A stretch of 28,586 bases of DNA. It comes from DASUPK01 sp035456265. Its GTDB lineage: Bacteria; Actinomycetota; Thermoleophilia; Solirubrobacterales; 70-9. Location of the stretch: NCBI GenBank assembly GCA_035456265.1, contig DATIDP010000022.1:1-28586 (forward strand), in the 5' to 3' direction. The translations under genes were made by a program, and so were the position numbers. Positions 13,076 to 21,658 of the stretch are shown in pieces; the first letter of the stretch is position 1, and each line of letters starts with the position of its first letter. Under the pieces are notes generated by a model. The model worked only from the letters and a program-made list of their open reading frames with translations, did not search any database and was not told the origin of the DNA.

Positions 13076-14250
13076 TGTCCGCAGCGGCATCGATCCTGCA
13101 CGCCGACGCCGACGCCTTCTTTGCCTCGGTCGAACAGCGGGATGATCCGAGTCTTCGCGGCCGGCCGACCATCGTCGGGGCCGGTGTCGTCATGGCGGCG
13201 AGCTACGAGGCCCGGGCGTTCGGGATCCACGGCGGCATGAGCGGGGGCCGGGCCCGTCGGCTCTGCCCCGATGCCGCCGTCGTCCCGCCCCGATTCACCG
13301 CCTACACCGAGGCGAGCAGAGCGCTCTTCGATCTCTTCGAGGAGACCGCGCCGCTCGTCGAAGGGCTCTCGCTCGAGGAGGCGTTCCTCGACGTGCGCGG
13401 ACTGGAGCGGATCTCCGGGACCCCGAGGGGAATCGCCGAGCGGCTGCGGAGCCGGGTCAGGGAGCGCGTCGGGCTGGCGGTGACCGTCGGGGTCGCCAGG
13501 ACGAAGGTCCTCGCCAAGATGGCGAGCCGCGCCGCCAAGCCCGACGGCCTGCTGGTGATCGAGCCCGAAGGCGAGGCGGAGTTCCTGAGGCCTCTCCCGG
13601 TCGAGGCCCTCTGGGGAGTGGGCCTGATCACCGCGGACAAGCTGCGTGCCCACGGGATCCAGACGATCGGAGACCTCGAGAGCCGCGATGAGGCGGCGCT
13701 GGCGCTCTTCCTGGGATCCCATGCGGCCCGGCATCTCCATGCGATCGCGAACCGGCGCGACCCGCGGCGCGTGCGCCGGGGCCCGCGCCGGCGCTCGATC
13801 GGCACGCAGTCGGCGTTCGCGGGCGGGGGCAGGTCCCGGTCGGAGCTCGACGCGCTGCTGGTCACGCTGGTGGATCGGGTCAGCCGGCGGGCCCGAGCCG
13901 CCAATCGCGCGGGTCGCACGGTGACGCTGCGCTTCCGGTTCGCCGACTTCTCCCGCGCGACCCGATCCCGAACCCTGCCCCACCCGACGGCCGGGACGGG
14001 AGCGATCCTGGCGGCCGCCCGGGCGCTGCTCGCCGCCTCCGGGCCGATGGTCGAGCGGCACGGGATCACCCTCCTCGGTATCACGGTCGCCAACCTGAGC
14101 GACGAGGCTCAGCTCGAGCTGCCGCTCGAGCCGCGAGTCGATCCGGCCCTCGACCTCGCGATCGACGAGATCCGCGAGCGCTTCGGGACGGACGCGATCA
14201 GGCGCGGGTCGACGTCACCGTCAACACCCCGGCACTTCACGCAGGTCTGA
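13075..14250 (+). CDS. dinB: DNA polymerase IV (Y-family translesion polymerase)
   Basis: The 391-residue enzyme copies damaged DNA. The palm begins ILHADADAFFASVEQ with D11 as first metal ligand and F16 at the steric-gate position; the second acidic motif is SLEEAFLDV (99-107), in which the usual Asp-Glu is E101-E102. The thumb helix-hairpin-helix (ALWGVGLITADKLRAHGI), the little-finger domain from about 240, and a C-terminal clamp-binding-like QLELPL (near 345) are present. Length is normal for the family (350-400). The GTG start overlaps the LexA box and no alternative start precedes the first motif. Expression on DNA damage is therefore expected. Confidence 0.93.
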   Translation: MSAAASILHADADAFFASVEQRDDPSLRGRPTIVGAGVVMAASYEARAFGIHGGMSGGRARRLCPDAAVVPPRFTAYTEASRALFDLFEETAPLVEGLSLEEAFLDVRGLERISGTPRGIAERLRSRVRERVGLAVTVGVARTKVLAKMASRAAKPDGLLVIEPEGEAEFLRPLPVEALWGVGLITADKLRAHGIQTIGDLESRDEAALALFLGSHAARHLHAIANRRDPRRVRRGPRRRSIGTQSAFAGGGRSRSELDALLVTLVDRVSRRARAANRAGRTVTLRFRFADFSRATRSRTLPHPTAGTGAILAAARALLAASGPMVERHGITLLGITVANLSDEAQLELPLEPRVDPALDLAIDEIRERFGTDAIRRGSTSPSTPRHFTQV

Positions 14251-14252
14251 GC

Positions 14253-14267
14253 CGGCCCAGTGGGCCG
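14253..14267. terminator. Hairpin between convergent genes
   Basis: CGGCCCA-G-TGGGCCG is a perfect 7-bp inverted repeat around one central base, three bases after the dinB stop and just past the 3' end of the convergent secreted-protein gene. It could act as a terminator hairpin for both, though no T-tract follows. Confidence 0.45.
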
Positions 14268-14272
14268 TCAAC

Positions 14273-14581
14273 TCAGGTGGGGATGTCGCCTCCGCCGCCC
14301 CCGTCACCGTCGTCGGGCGCGCATTGGCGCAGCGCCGGCGAGCGATCTGCAGCGTTGTCGAGCCCGGCCGAGCCGTCGTTGCCCACCCTCATCTGCGAGC
14401 CCCGCAGGAAGGCGGGGGGGACCGGGTCGACGATCCCGCCGGAGACCTCGTAGCCGCCTCGATGGGAGTTCTCCGCCTCGTTGCATACGGTCGCCGCCTG
14501 TCCCGCCGGCGCAAGGGCGGCGAGGTAGGCGATAGCGGCCGTCCCGGCGGTCGCGATTGCCTTCGTCTTGATCTTCACCAT
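14273..14581 (-). CDS. Small secreted protein with two cysteines
   Basis: A 102-residue exported protein. A basic N terminus (MVKIKTK) and a hydrophobic core of about 18 residues end at AGQA, a good signal peptidase I site, leaving a mature chain of about 73 residues. Two cysteines (33 and 87) could form one disulfide. The C-terminal end is a Asp/Gly-rich run (DDGDGGGGGD). The start could be the ATG at 14581 or the next codon, GTG, which is better spaced from GGAGG. Thermoleophilia encode many short exported proteins of this look; no family or function is recognised. Confidence 0.65.
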   Translation of the reverse strand: MVKIKTKAIATAGTAAIAYLAALAPAGQAATVCNEAENSHRGGYEVSGGIVDPVPPAFLRGSQMRVGNDGSAGLDNAADRSPALRQCAPDDGDGGGGGDIPT

Positions 14582-14739
14582 GACCTCCATGTCCTGCACG
14601 CGGCTTCCCTGCCGCGCGCCCTTCGATCTCGTCGAGCGTGTCGGGCGCGAGCTTTAGGCCGGTGGACGCTGGGGGTGGGCGGCCTGGACGGACGAACGAG
14701 GGGTGCCGCGCCGAGCGGAACCTCATAGGGTCCCCGGCC

Positions 14740-16335
14740 ATGAGCACCGTCCGCGAAACCGCCTTCGAGCTCTTCCGGGAGCATGGGATGACGACGATCT
14801 TCGGCAACCCTGGCTCGACCGAGCTGCCGATGCTCGCCGAATTCCCGGACGACTTCCGCTATGTCCTCGGGCTGCAGGAGGCGGTGGCCGTGGGAATGGC
14901 GGACGGCTACGCCCAGGCATCGGGCAGGCCGACGCACGTCAACCTGCACACGGCGCCCGGCGTCGGGAACGGGATGGGCGCGATCTTCAACGCACAGGCG
15001 AACCACACGCCGCTCCTGGTGACGGCCGGCCAGCAGGTCCGCGCCCACATCACGATGCAGGCGAACCTGACCAACCGGGACGCGACGAGGGTCGTCCATC
15101 CCTTCGTCAAGTGGAGCTTCGAGCCGCCGCGCGCCGAGGACGTTCCGCACGCGCTCGCGCGTGCGATCCACACCGCGTCGCTCGCGCCGAAGGGGCCGAC
15201 CTTCGTCTCGCTGCCCATGGACGACTGGACCGAGGAGGCGGACGCGGAGTCGGGACACGCGGTCGAGCGCGTCGCCGAGCCGAGGATGGGGCCGGACCCG
15301 GCCGCGATCGAGTCGCTCGCCCAGCGGCTCTCCGCCGCGAGCAGCCCGGTGCTCGTGGCCGGCCCCGATATCGACGCCTCCGGCGCCTGGGATGACGCCG
15401 TGGCCCTCGCCGAGCGGCAGAAGCTCCCGGTCTTCGCCTCGCCGGCTCCGGGCGGCGGGCGGCTCGGCTTTCCGGAGGGCCATCCTCTCTTCCAGGGGGT
15501 TCTCCCGCCCGCTATCGGCCCGCTCACCGAGACGCTCAAGGGCCGCGACCTGATCATGGTCGTCGGCTCATCCGTCTTCCCGTACTACCCCTACATACCG
15601 GGCCCGCTGCTGCCGGAGGGCGCGTCGCTCGTGGCGATCACCAGCGATCCCGACGAGGCGGCCCGCGCGCCGATGGGCGACGTGATCCTCGCCGACGTCG
15701 CGCTCGCGCTGCGGGCGCTGCTCGAGCAGGTCGGCGAGGCGAATCGCGCCGAGCCCGACCCGCTGCCCGAGCCGACGGGCGGCGACGAGACCGATCCGCT
15801 GACGCCGACGATGGTCCACAACACGCTCGCGCAGGTCTTCCCCGATGACGGCATCATCGTGCTCGAGTCGCCCTCGAGCACGCTGTCGCTTCGCAACCAG
15901 ATGCGGATCTCGAGGCCCGGCAGCTACTACTTCGGCGCGGGGGGCGGCCTCGGCTTCGGCCTCGCGGCGGCGATCGGCGTGCAGCTGGCCCAGCCGGACC
16001 GCCCCGTGGTCTGCGTCCTCGGAGAGGGCTCGGCGCAGTACGCGATCACGGGGTTCTGGACGGCCGCCGCCTATGAGGTGCCCGTCACCTTCCTGGTCCT
16101 GCGCAACGAGGAGTACTCGATCCTCAAGTGGTTCGCCGAGGTCGAGGAGGTGCAGGGAGCACCCGGCCTGGACCTCCCGGCGCTCGAGGTGGCGAAGGTG
16201 GCCGAGGCGTACGGAGTCTCATCCAAGGCCGTGTCCGGCCGGGAGGAACTACACGAGGCCTTGAAGAGCGAGATTGGGTCGGGGAAGCCCGAGCTGATCG
16301 AGGTCCCGGTCTCTCCGGGTATGGCGCTGTTCTGA
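14740..16335 (+). CDS. mdlC: Benzoylformate-decarboxylase-like ThDP enzyme
   Basis: The 531-residue protein matches benzoylformate decarboxylase (528 residues in Pseudomonas) from end to end: TIFGNPGSTELPMLAEFP at the start, the cofactor-activating E47, and active-site S26 and H70 at the same numbers. The cofactor loop differs: GDGS is GEGS (E429), and NNGTY reads RNEEY, keeping N456 but placing Glu where a Mg2+-ligand Thr is usual. The second active-site histidine (H281 in Pseudomonas) corresponds to Y283. It may therefore act on a different 2-oxo acid. The family removes CO2 from a 2-oxo acid to give an aldehyde. It lies 44 bases upstream of a 2-hydroxy-acid dehydrogenase, so the two could act in sequence. 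Confidence 0.82.
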   Translation: MSTVRETAFELFREHGMTTIFGNPGSTELPMLAEFPDDFRYVLGLQEAVAVGMADGYAQASGRPTHVNLHTAPGVGNGMGAIFNAQANHTPLLVTAGQQVRAHITMQANLTNRDATRVVHPFVKWSFEPPRAEDVPHALARAIHTASLAPKGPTFVSLPMDDWTEEADAESGHAVERVAEPRMGPDPAAIESLAQRLSAASSPVLVAGPDIDASGAWDDAVALAERQKLPVFASPAPGGGRLGFPEGHPLFQGVLPPAIGPLTETLKGRDLIMVVGSSVFPYYPYIPGPLLPEGASLVAITSDPDEAARAPMGDVILADVALALRALLEQVGEANRAEPDPLPEPTGGDETDPLTPTMVHNTLAQVFPDDGIIVLESPSSTLSLRNQMRISRPGSYYFGAGGGLGFGLAAAIGVQLAQPDRPVVCVLGEGSAQYAITGFWTAAAYEVPVTFLVLRNEEYSILKWFAEVEEVQGAPGLDLPALEVAKVAEAYGVSSKAVSGREELHEALKSEIGSGKPELIEVPVSPGMALF

Positions 16336-16379
16336 TCGCATCGGGTCCTTCGCCGCGCCTGCCGGACTAGGCTGCGCTC

Positions 16380-19286
16380 ATGGAGCTGCTGGCACCCGAT
16401 GTCACCCGGATCGCGCCGGAGGGGAACGAGCCTGCGAAGGACCGGGCGCCGGACGAGCTCGCCGCTGGGACGCCCGAGCCGCTTCGCTCGGAGCTGATCG
16501 GGTTGCTCGGGGGGGACCGGGTCCTAACCCGGGTGATCGACCTGATCCGCTACGCGTCGGATGCGAGCCCGTACCGGCTGCTGCCCAAAGCGGTCGTCAT
16601 GGCCCGCGACGCCGACGACATCTGGAAGGTCCTCGACTATGCCCGGGCCTCGAGGGTGCCGATCACCTTCCGCGCCGGCGGCACCAGCCTGAACGGCCAA
16701 TCGCAGACCGACGGCATCCTGGTCGACGTCCGCCGGCACTGGAGCGGCGTCGAGGTGCTCGACGGCGGCGCGCGCCTGCGGGCGAAGCCGGGGACCGTGC
16801 TCGGCCACGCCAACCGCGTGCTTGCACCGCATGCCCGCAAGCTCGGACCGGACCCGGCCAGCACCGACATCGCCTGCGTCGGCGGCGTGATCGCCAACAA
16901 CTCCGGCGGGATGCGCTGCGGCGTGGCGGCGGACTCCTACAGCACGGTCCGCTCGCTGACCTTCGTGCTTCCCTCCGGGACCGTGATCGACACCGCGGCC
17001 CCCGACGCCGCCGAGCGCTTCGCGGAGGCAGAGTCGGAGCTCGCCAGGGGTCTGGCCGAGATCCGCGACGAGATTCGGGGGGACGAGGATCTCGCCACCC
17101 GGATCCGCGGCAAGTTCCGGATCAAGAACACGACCGGCTACCGGCTCTGCGCCTTCCTCGACGAGGACGAACCCGTCCAGATCTTCCGCCGCCTTCTGAT
17201 CGGCTCGGAGGGGACGCTCGCCCTGATCGCGGAGGCGGTCTTCGACACGGTGCCGCTGCCGCCGAAGACGACCGTCTCCTGGCTGCACTTCCAGGGCATC
17301 GAGTCCGCGACGGAGCCGGTGCCCGCCCTGGTCGAGTCGGGTGCGACGGCGGTCGAGCTGATGGTGGCCCCGGCCCTGATGGTCGCGGCCCAGAACATCG
17401 CCGGCGCCCCGCAGGACTGGCTCGAGTTGCCGCCCACCTCCGCCGCGCTGCTGGTCGAGTTCGGCGCGGAGACCGATCGCGATCTCGACCGCCTTGTCGC
17501 GGGAGCGGAGGAGATCCTCTCGGAGCACGAGCTGATCCGCCCGCCGGACTTCACCCGCGATGAGGAGCGCATCGAGGTCTCCTGGACCGTGCGCGAGGGG
17601 CTTCATGGGCTGATCGGTCGCTTCCGCGCCCCGGGCACCTCGCTGATCATCGAGGACGTCTGCGTCCCGCCGGAGCGGATCGCCGAGTCCGCCCGTGACA
17701 TCCAGGCCCTGCTCACCGAGCACGGCTTCCTGCCGGGTGTGGCCGGGCACACGTCCGCCGGAAACCTCCACTTCATGCTCACCCCGGACTTCGCAAAGCC
17801 CGATGACGTCGAGCGGTACGAGGCGTTCATCGGCAAGCTCGTCGAGCTCGTCCTCGACAAGTACGACGGCTCGCTCAAGGCGGAGCATGGCACCGGCCTC
17901 AACATGGCGCCCTATGTGGAGCGGGAGTGGGGGCCGAGGGCGACCGAGCTGATGTGGCGGGTCAAGTCGCTCGCCGACCCCGACGGCGTCCTGTCACCCG
18001 GCGTCCTGCTGAACCGCGACCCGGGGGTGCACCTCCGCAACCTGAAGACGACCCCGGAGATCGAGGAGGTGGCGACGACATGCGTCGAATGCGGTTTCTG
18101 CGAGCCGGTCTGCCCGAGCCGCCACCTGACCACGACCCCGCGCCAGCGGATCGTGATCCGCCGGGAGATGGCCCGCCAGCCGGACGGCTCTCCCGTCCAG
18201 CGGGCCCTGCTCGAGCAGTACGAGTACGACGGGATCCAGACCTGCGCCGCCGACGGGACCTGCCAGATCGCCTGTCCCCTCGGCATCGACACGGGGAAGC
18301 TGGTCAAGGGCTTCCGCGAACGCGAGCACACCGCGCGGGCGCAGCGCAAGGCGGTCAAGGTCGCCGAGCGCTTCAGGCGGACCGAGGCCCTGGCGCGGGC
18401 CGGACTCCGAACCGGCGCCTTCGCGGGCCCGCTGATGCGGGCGGCGTCCAGCGCGACGCGTGCTCTGGTCAGCGACGAGCTCGTGCCGAGCTGGCCTCCC
18501 AACATGCCGCCACCGGCACCGGCGAGGCTGCCGAGGACGCAGCGCGACGGCGCGGCCGCCGTCTACATGCCGGCCTGCGTCAACCGGATCTTCGGCCCGC
18601 CGCGTGGCGATGGACGCGGGCTTCACCTGCCCGAGGCGGTGGTGGCCCTCTCGGCACGGTCCGGGATGCCGGTCTGGATCCCCGACGATGCCGCGGGGCA
18701 CTGCTGCTCGGTGCCCTGGACCTCTAAGGGCTACTCGGACGGCGCGAGCCTGATGGCGAACAGGACGGTCGAGGCGCTCTGGCGCTGGAGCGGCGAGGGC
18801 GAGCTGCCGATCGTCATCGACGCGAGCTCGTGCGCACTCGGGCTCGCCAGCGAGGTCGCCGGCATCCTCAGCGATCAGCACCGCGAGCGCCACGGAAAGC
18901 TCGAGATCCTCGACCCGGTCGCCTGGGCGAAGCGGCTTCTGCCCAACCTGCCGATCGACCGGAAGCTTGGGTCGGTCGCCGTCCACCCGACCTGCTCGAC
19001 GCGGCACCTCGGCCTCGAGCGCCAGCTCCGCGAAATCGCCGCTGAGATCGCGGACGAGGTCCACCAGCCGATCCGCGCGACCTGCTGCGGGATGGCCGGC
19101 GACCGCGGACTGCTCCATCCGGAGCTGACCTCCTCGGCGACCGCCGAGGAGGCGGCCGAGCTCGTCGGTTCGCGGCACGACGCCTACCTCTGCACCAACC
19201 GCACCTGCGAGATCGGGCTGCAGATGGGGACCGGTGCGGCCTACGAATCCTTCCTGCTGCCGCTCGAGCGGATCAGCCGTCCGTAG
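16380..19286 (+). CDS. FAD- and Fe-S-dependent 2-hydroxy-acid dehydrogenase (D-lactate dehydrogenase/GlcD-GlcF type fusion)
   Basis: A 968-residue three-part protein. Residues about 55-290 are a PCMH-type FAD-binding domain (RAGGTSLNGQS; DIACVGGVIANNSGGMRCG), followed by the FAD-oxidase C-terminal domain with AGHTSAGNLHFM and AEHGTGLNMAPYVE. An Fe-S module has C568, C571, C574, C578 (CVECGFCEPVCP) and C622, C628, C632 (CAADGTCQIACP), the pattern usual in YdiJ/Dld-type enzymes. Two CCG-type domains close it (CC at 775-776; CCG at 902-904), as in GlcF. Such enzymes oxidise D-lactate, D-2-hydroxyglutarate or similar acids and pass electrons to quinone. Pairing with the decarboxylase upstream suggests hydroxy acid to oxo acid to aldehyde, for instance mandelate, but the substrate is not proven. 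Confidence 0.87.
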   Translation: MELLAPDVTRIAPEGNEPAKDRAPDELAAGTPEPLRSELIGLLGGDRVLTRVIDLIRYASDASPYRLLPKAVVMARDADDIWKVLDYARASRVPITFRAGGTSLNGQSQTDGILVDVRRHWSGVEVLDGGARLRAKPGTVLGHANRVLAPHARKLGPDPASTDIACVGGVIANNSGGMRCGVAADSYSTVRSLTFVLPSGTVIDTAAPDAAERFAEAESELARGLAEIRDEIRGDEDLATRIRGKFRIKNTTGYRLCAFLDEDEPVQIFRRLLIGSEGTLALIAEAVFDTVPLPPKTTVSWLHFQGIESATEPVPALVESGATAVELMVAPALMVAAQNIAGAPQDWLELPPTSAALLVEFGAETDRDLDRLVAGAEEILSEHELIRPPDFTRDEERIEVSWTVREGLHGLIGRFRAPGTSLIIEDVCVPPERIAESARDIQALLTEHGFLPGVAGHTSAGNLHFMLTPDFAKPDDVERYEAFIGKLVELVLDKYDGSLKAEHGTGLNMAPYVEREWGPRATELMWRVKSLADPDGVLSPGVLLNRDPGVHLRNLKTTPEIEEVATTCVECGFCEPVCPSRHLTTTPRQRIVIRREMARQPDGSPVQRALLEQYEYDGIQTCAADGTCQIACPLGIDTGKLVKGFREREHTARAQRKAVKVAERFRRTEALARAGLRTGAFAGPLMRAASSATRALVSDELVPSWPPNMPPPAPARLPRTQRDGAAAVYMPACVNRIFGPPRGDGRGLHLPEAVVALSARSGMPVWIPDDAAGHCCSVPWTSKGYSDGASLMANRTVEALWRWSGEGELPIVIDASSCALGLASEVAGILSDQHRERHGKLEILDPVAWAKRLLPNLPIDRKLGSVAVHPTCSTRHLGLERQLREIAAEIADEVHQPIRATCCGMAGDRGLLHPELTSSATAEEAAELVGSRHDAYLCTNRTCEIGLQMGTGAAYESFLLPLERISRP

Positions 19287-19369
19287 ACGGGCGCAGCGAT
19301 GAAACCGGCTCGGGCTTGCCGAGGGGGTGGCCCCGGGCGAAATCGACCTGCCCTTAGACTCGCGCCGCC

Positions 19370-20377
19370 TTGTTCAGGAACGGCACCGCAGCGACACGCA
19401 CCTCGCGCTGGGCGTCAGTTGTGAAGGGCGCGGCGGTCGCCGGCCTCACCGCCGCGGTCGCGGTACCCCTGCTCAGGAGGAGGCTGAGGATCCCGGCCGG
19501 CGTCACGGCCGCCGCCCTCGCGGCGGGGCCGCCGTCCCTCGCGGTGGTCGGCCGGCGGACCCGCCTTCGCGACGCCGGGATGTACGCGCTGCAGATGTGG
19601 ATGTTCACGATGGGCCACGAGCTTCCCTACGACGATCCCGAGGCGGCTCGGCGGCGGCTGCGCGTCGACTACCCGATCCGCGCGGACACCCTGATCGGCG
19701 CAGGCCGGCTGCCGAGCGCCCGCCTGCAGAACGCGCTCGCCGGCCTCGGCAGGCGGAACGGCGTCGACCGCTTCCTGTCCTGGGCGCACTGGATGTGGTT
19801 CCTCGAGCCCCACGGTTCTCTGGCCTGGATCCTCGCCAAGCACCCGGAGCACTTCGCCCGCTCGGCCAGGCAGATGTCCGTCGTCTACGACCTCGGCTGC
19901 GCGATCTACATGGCGGCCCCGACGGCGCCTCCCTGGTGGGCCTCCGAGGAGGGCTACACGGACGACAAGGTCCGCCGGATCATGCAGGAGGTCGGCGAGG
20001 AGGAGTGGGGCCGCGCCTGGCCGGTCCTCTACGACACGCTCGGCGGAAACCCCTGGGCGGCGATGCCCTCGCTTCACTTCGCCACCTCGCTGATGGCCGC
20101 GCTGCTGCTCGGCGAGACCGGATCTACCCAGGGGGCGTTCGGCTGGGCCTATGCCGGGGTGCTGGGCTTCGCCCTGGTCTACCTCGGCGAGCACTACGTG
20201 ATCGACCTGCTCGCCGGCGCGGCGATCGTGATCGCGGTACGGCGCGGCGAGCGCTACGTCGAGCCGGTGGCACAGGCGATCAGCCGCGGCCTGCAGCGCC
20301 TCGAGCGCATCGCAAATCCCACTGACCGAGGGGCCCTCACGCTCCGGGAGCGGTGTTTGCGAACATCCCGGGGGTGA
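19370..20377 (+). CDS. PAP2-superfamily membrane phosphatase/phosphotransferase (inositol-phosphorylceramide-synthase-like)
   Basis: A roughly 335-residue membrane protein of the PAP2_3 (AUR1-like) group. The catalytic triad region is clear: MPSLHFATS with H236, and GEHYVIDLLAG with H275 and D279, together with the APTAPPWW segment (183-190) common in this group. These proteins transfer or remove phosphate-linked head groups of lipids at the outer membrane face; the AUR1-like branch exchanges phosphoinositol. The start is uncertain: TTG at 19370 or GTG at 19421, the latter removing 17 polar residues. It overlaps the next gene by 25 bases, suggesting cotranscription with an LPG-synthase-type protein. 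Confidence 0.8.
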   Translation: MFRNGTAATRTSRWASVVKGAAVAGLTAAVAVPLLRRRLRIPAGVTAAALAAGPPSLAVVGRRTRLRDAGMYALQMWMFTMGHELPYDDPEAARRRLRVDYPIRADTLIGAGRLPSARLQNALAGLGRRNGVDRFLSWAHWMWFLEPHGSLAWILAKHPEHFARSARQMSVVYDLGCAIYMAAPTAPPWWASEEGYTDDKVRRIMQEVGEEEWGRAWPVLYDTLGGNPWAAMPSLHFATSLMAALLLGETGSTQGAFGWAYAGVLGFALVYLGEHYVIDLLAGAAIVIAVRRGERYVEPVAQAISRGLQRLERIANPTDRGALTLRERCLRTSRG

Positions 20378-21528
20378 GGGAGGAGCGCCCGCAGAGCGCT
20401 TCCGAGCAGCCTGAGACCAGCCGCGAGATGATGGCGGAGGCTGAGCCGAGCTTCTTCACGAATCCGAAGCGGCTCATCCAGACCATGGTCGCGGTCGTCC
20501 TGCTGTTCGTGGCGATCTATGTCCTCGTGCCGAGGCTGTTCGACCTGCAGGACGCGATCGACAAGGTCGGCGAGGGGGACCCGGTCTGGATCGCGCTCGG
20601 CATCGCCTGCTGCGCCCTGATGTTCGCCGCCTACACCGCCCTCTTCCGCGGCGTCGTGGGGGAGAAGGTGATCCACCTCGAATGGAGCGAGAGCTACCAG
20701 ATCACGATGGCGGGCCTCGCCGCAACCAGGCTGTTCTCCGCTGGGGGCGCCGGCGGGATCCTGCTCACCTACTGGGCGCTGCGGAAGGCGGGGATGGAGC
20801 GGCGGCAGTCGGTCTGCCGCATGGTCGCGTTCCTGGTCGTCCTCTACTCGGTCTACATGGCGGCGCTGGTGATCTTCGGCATCCTGCTGAGGACGCACGT
20901 GCTCTCCGGGGAGGCGCCCCTCTCCGGGACGCTGATTCCGGCGGTCCTGGCCGGGGCCGCGATAGTCATCGGCCTGCTCCTGACCCTGGTCCCCGACGAC
21001 ATCGAGCGCAGGATCGGGCGTCACACCTCGGGCCGGTTCGGAAAGCTCGCCAAGCGGCTGGCCACCGTGCCGGCGACCTTCGCCCAGGGCACGCGCACCG
21101 CCATCGCCTTCGTCCGCAACCCACGCTCGGGGGCCCTTGCCTTCGGCGGCGCGGTCGGGTTCTGGGCGGCCAACATCGCGATCCTCTGGGCGAGCTTCCA
21201 CGCCTTCGACGTCCATGTTCCGCTCGGCGTCGTCGTCCAGGGGTTCTTCCTCGGCATGCTCGCCAACCTCTTCCCCTTCGCGCCGGGCGGCGTCGGGGCC
21301 GTTGACGCCGGGATGATCGGCGCCTTCGTCCTCTTCGGCCTGCCCAGCGCCGAGGTCTTCGCGGCGGTCCTGACCTACCGCGTGATCGCCTTCTGGCTGC
21401 CGATTCCACCCGGCGTCGTCGCCTTCTTCCAACTTCGCAAGACCGTGAGCCGCTGGGAGGAGGAGGGCCGCGACCGGCCCGAGCGGATCGGGCTGGGCCG
21501 GCCCGAGACCGCCGCCGCGGGGCCGTAA
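20353..21528 (+). CDS. Lysylphosphatidylglycerol-synthase-type transmembrane protein (UPF0104)
   Basis: A 391-residue polytopic protein with about eight helices. It carries the family's internal features: ATRLFSAGGAGGILLTYWAL with conserved Gly run, and the C-terminal FPFAPGGVGAVDAGMIG, where PGGxGxxE-type glycine motifs are diagnostic. The family covers the flippase-like membrane part of MprF and related proteins (YbhN, AglD-type) and is linked to moving lipids between leaflets. No aminoacyl-transferase domain is attached, so lysyl-lipid synthesis is not indicated. Start codons GTG at 20353 or ATG further in (before AEAEPSFF) are possible. Overlap with the PAP2 gene suggests a shared lipid-head-group task. 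Confidence 0.82.
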   Translation: MFANIPGVREERPQSASEQPETSREMMAEAEPSFFTNPKRLIQTMVAVVLLFVAIYVLVPRLFDLQDAIDKVGEGDPVWIALGIACCALMFAAYTALFRGVVGEKVIHLEWSESYQITMAGLAATRLFSAGGAGGILLTYWALRKAGMERRQSVCRMVAFLVVLYSVYMAALVIFGILLRTHVLSGEAPLSGTLIPAVLAGAAIVIGLLLTLVPDDIERRIGRHTSGRFGKLAKRLATVPATFAQGTRTAIAFVRNPRSGALAFGGAVGFWAANIAILWASFHAFDVHVPLGVVVQGFFLGMLANLFPFAPGGVGAVDAGMIGAFVLFGLPSAEVFAAVLTYRVIAFWLPIPPGVVAFFQLRKTVSRWEEEGRDRPERIGLGRPETAAAGP

Positions 21529-21573
21529 CCCGCTGGACGGGTCGCCGGGCGTACCAAACCGGTCGCCTGCCGC

Positions 21574-21616
21574 TACTATAAAAAGTGAAGTAAGGGCCTC
21601 AGCGGATGGCCTTCAC
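21574..21616 (+). promoter_or_regulatory. Candidate promoter -10 region and leader hairpin of trxB
   Basis: CTACTATAAAAAG is the most AT-rich patch in the area; TACTAT (21574) or TATAAA (21577) may serve as -10 element, with no clear -35. The following leader can fold: GTGAA (21585) and GGCC (21595) pair with GGCC (21608) and TTCAC (21612), giving nine base pairs with a five-base bulge. About 80 bases separate the patch from the ATG. Confidence 0.35.
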
Positions 21617-21658
21617 GGATGTCCACCGAGGCTCTGGGTAGGCTCCGAAAGGACCGAG

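Noticed and set aside
11638..14061. An 807-codon open frame on the minus strand across the R2lox and dinB genes
   Set aside because: It is antisense to two well-supported genes and its product is a Arg/Gly/Asp/His-rich sequence with no domain, a common artefact of high third-position GC.
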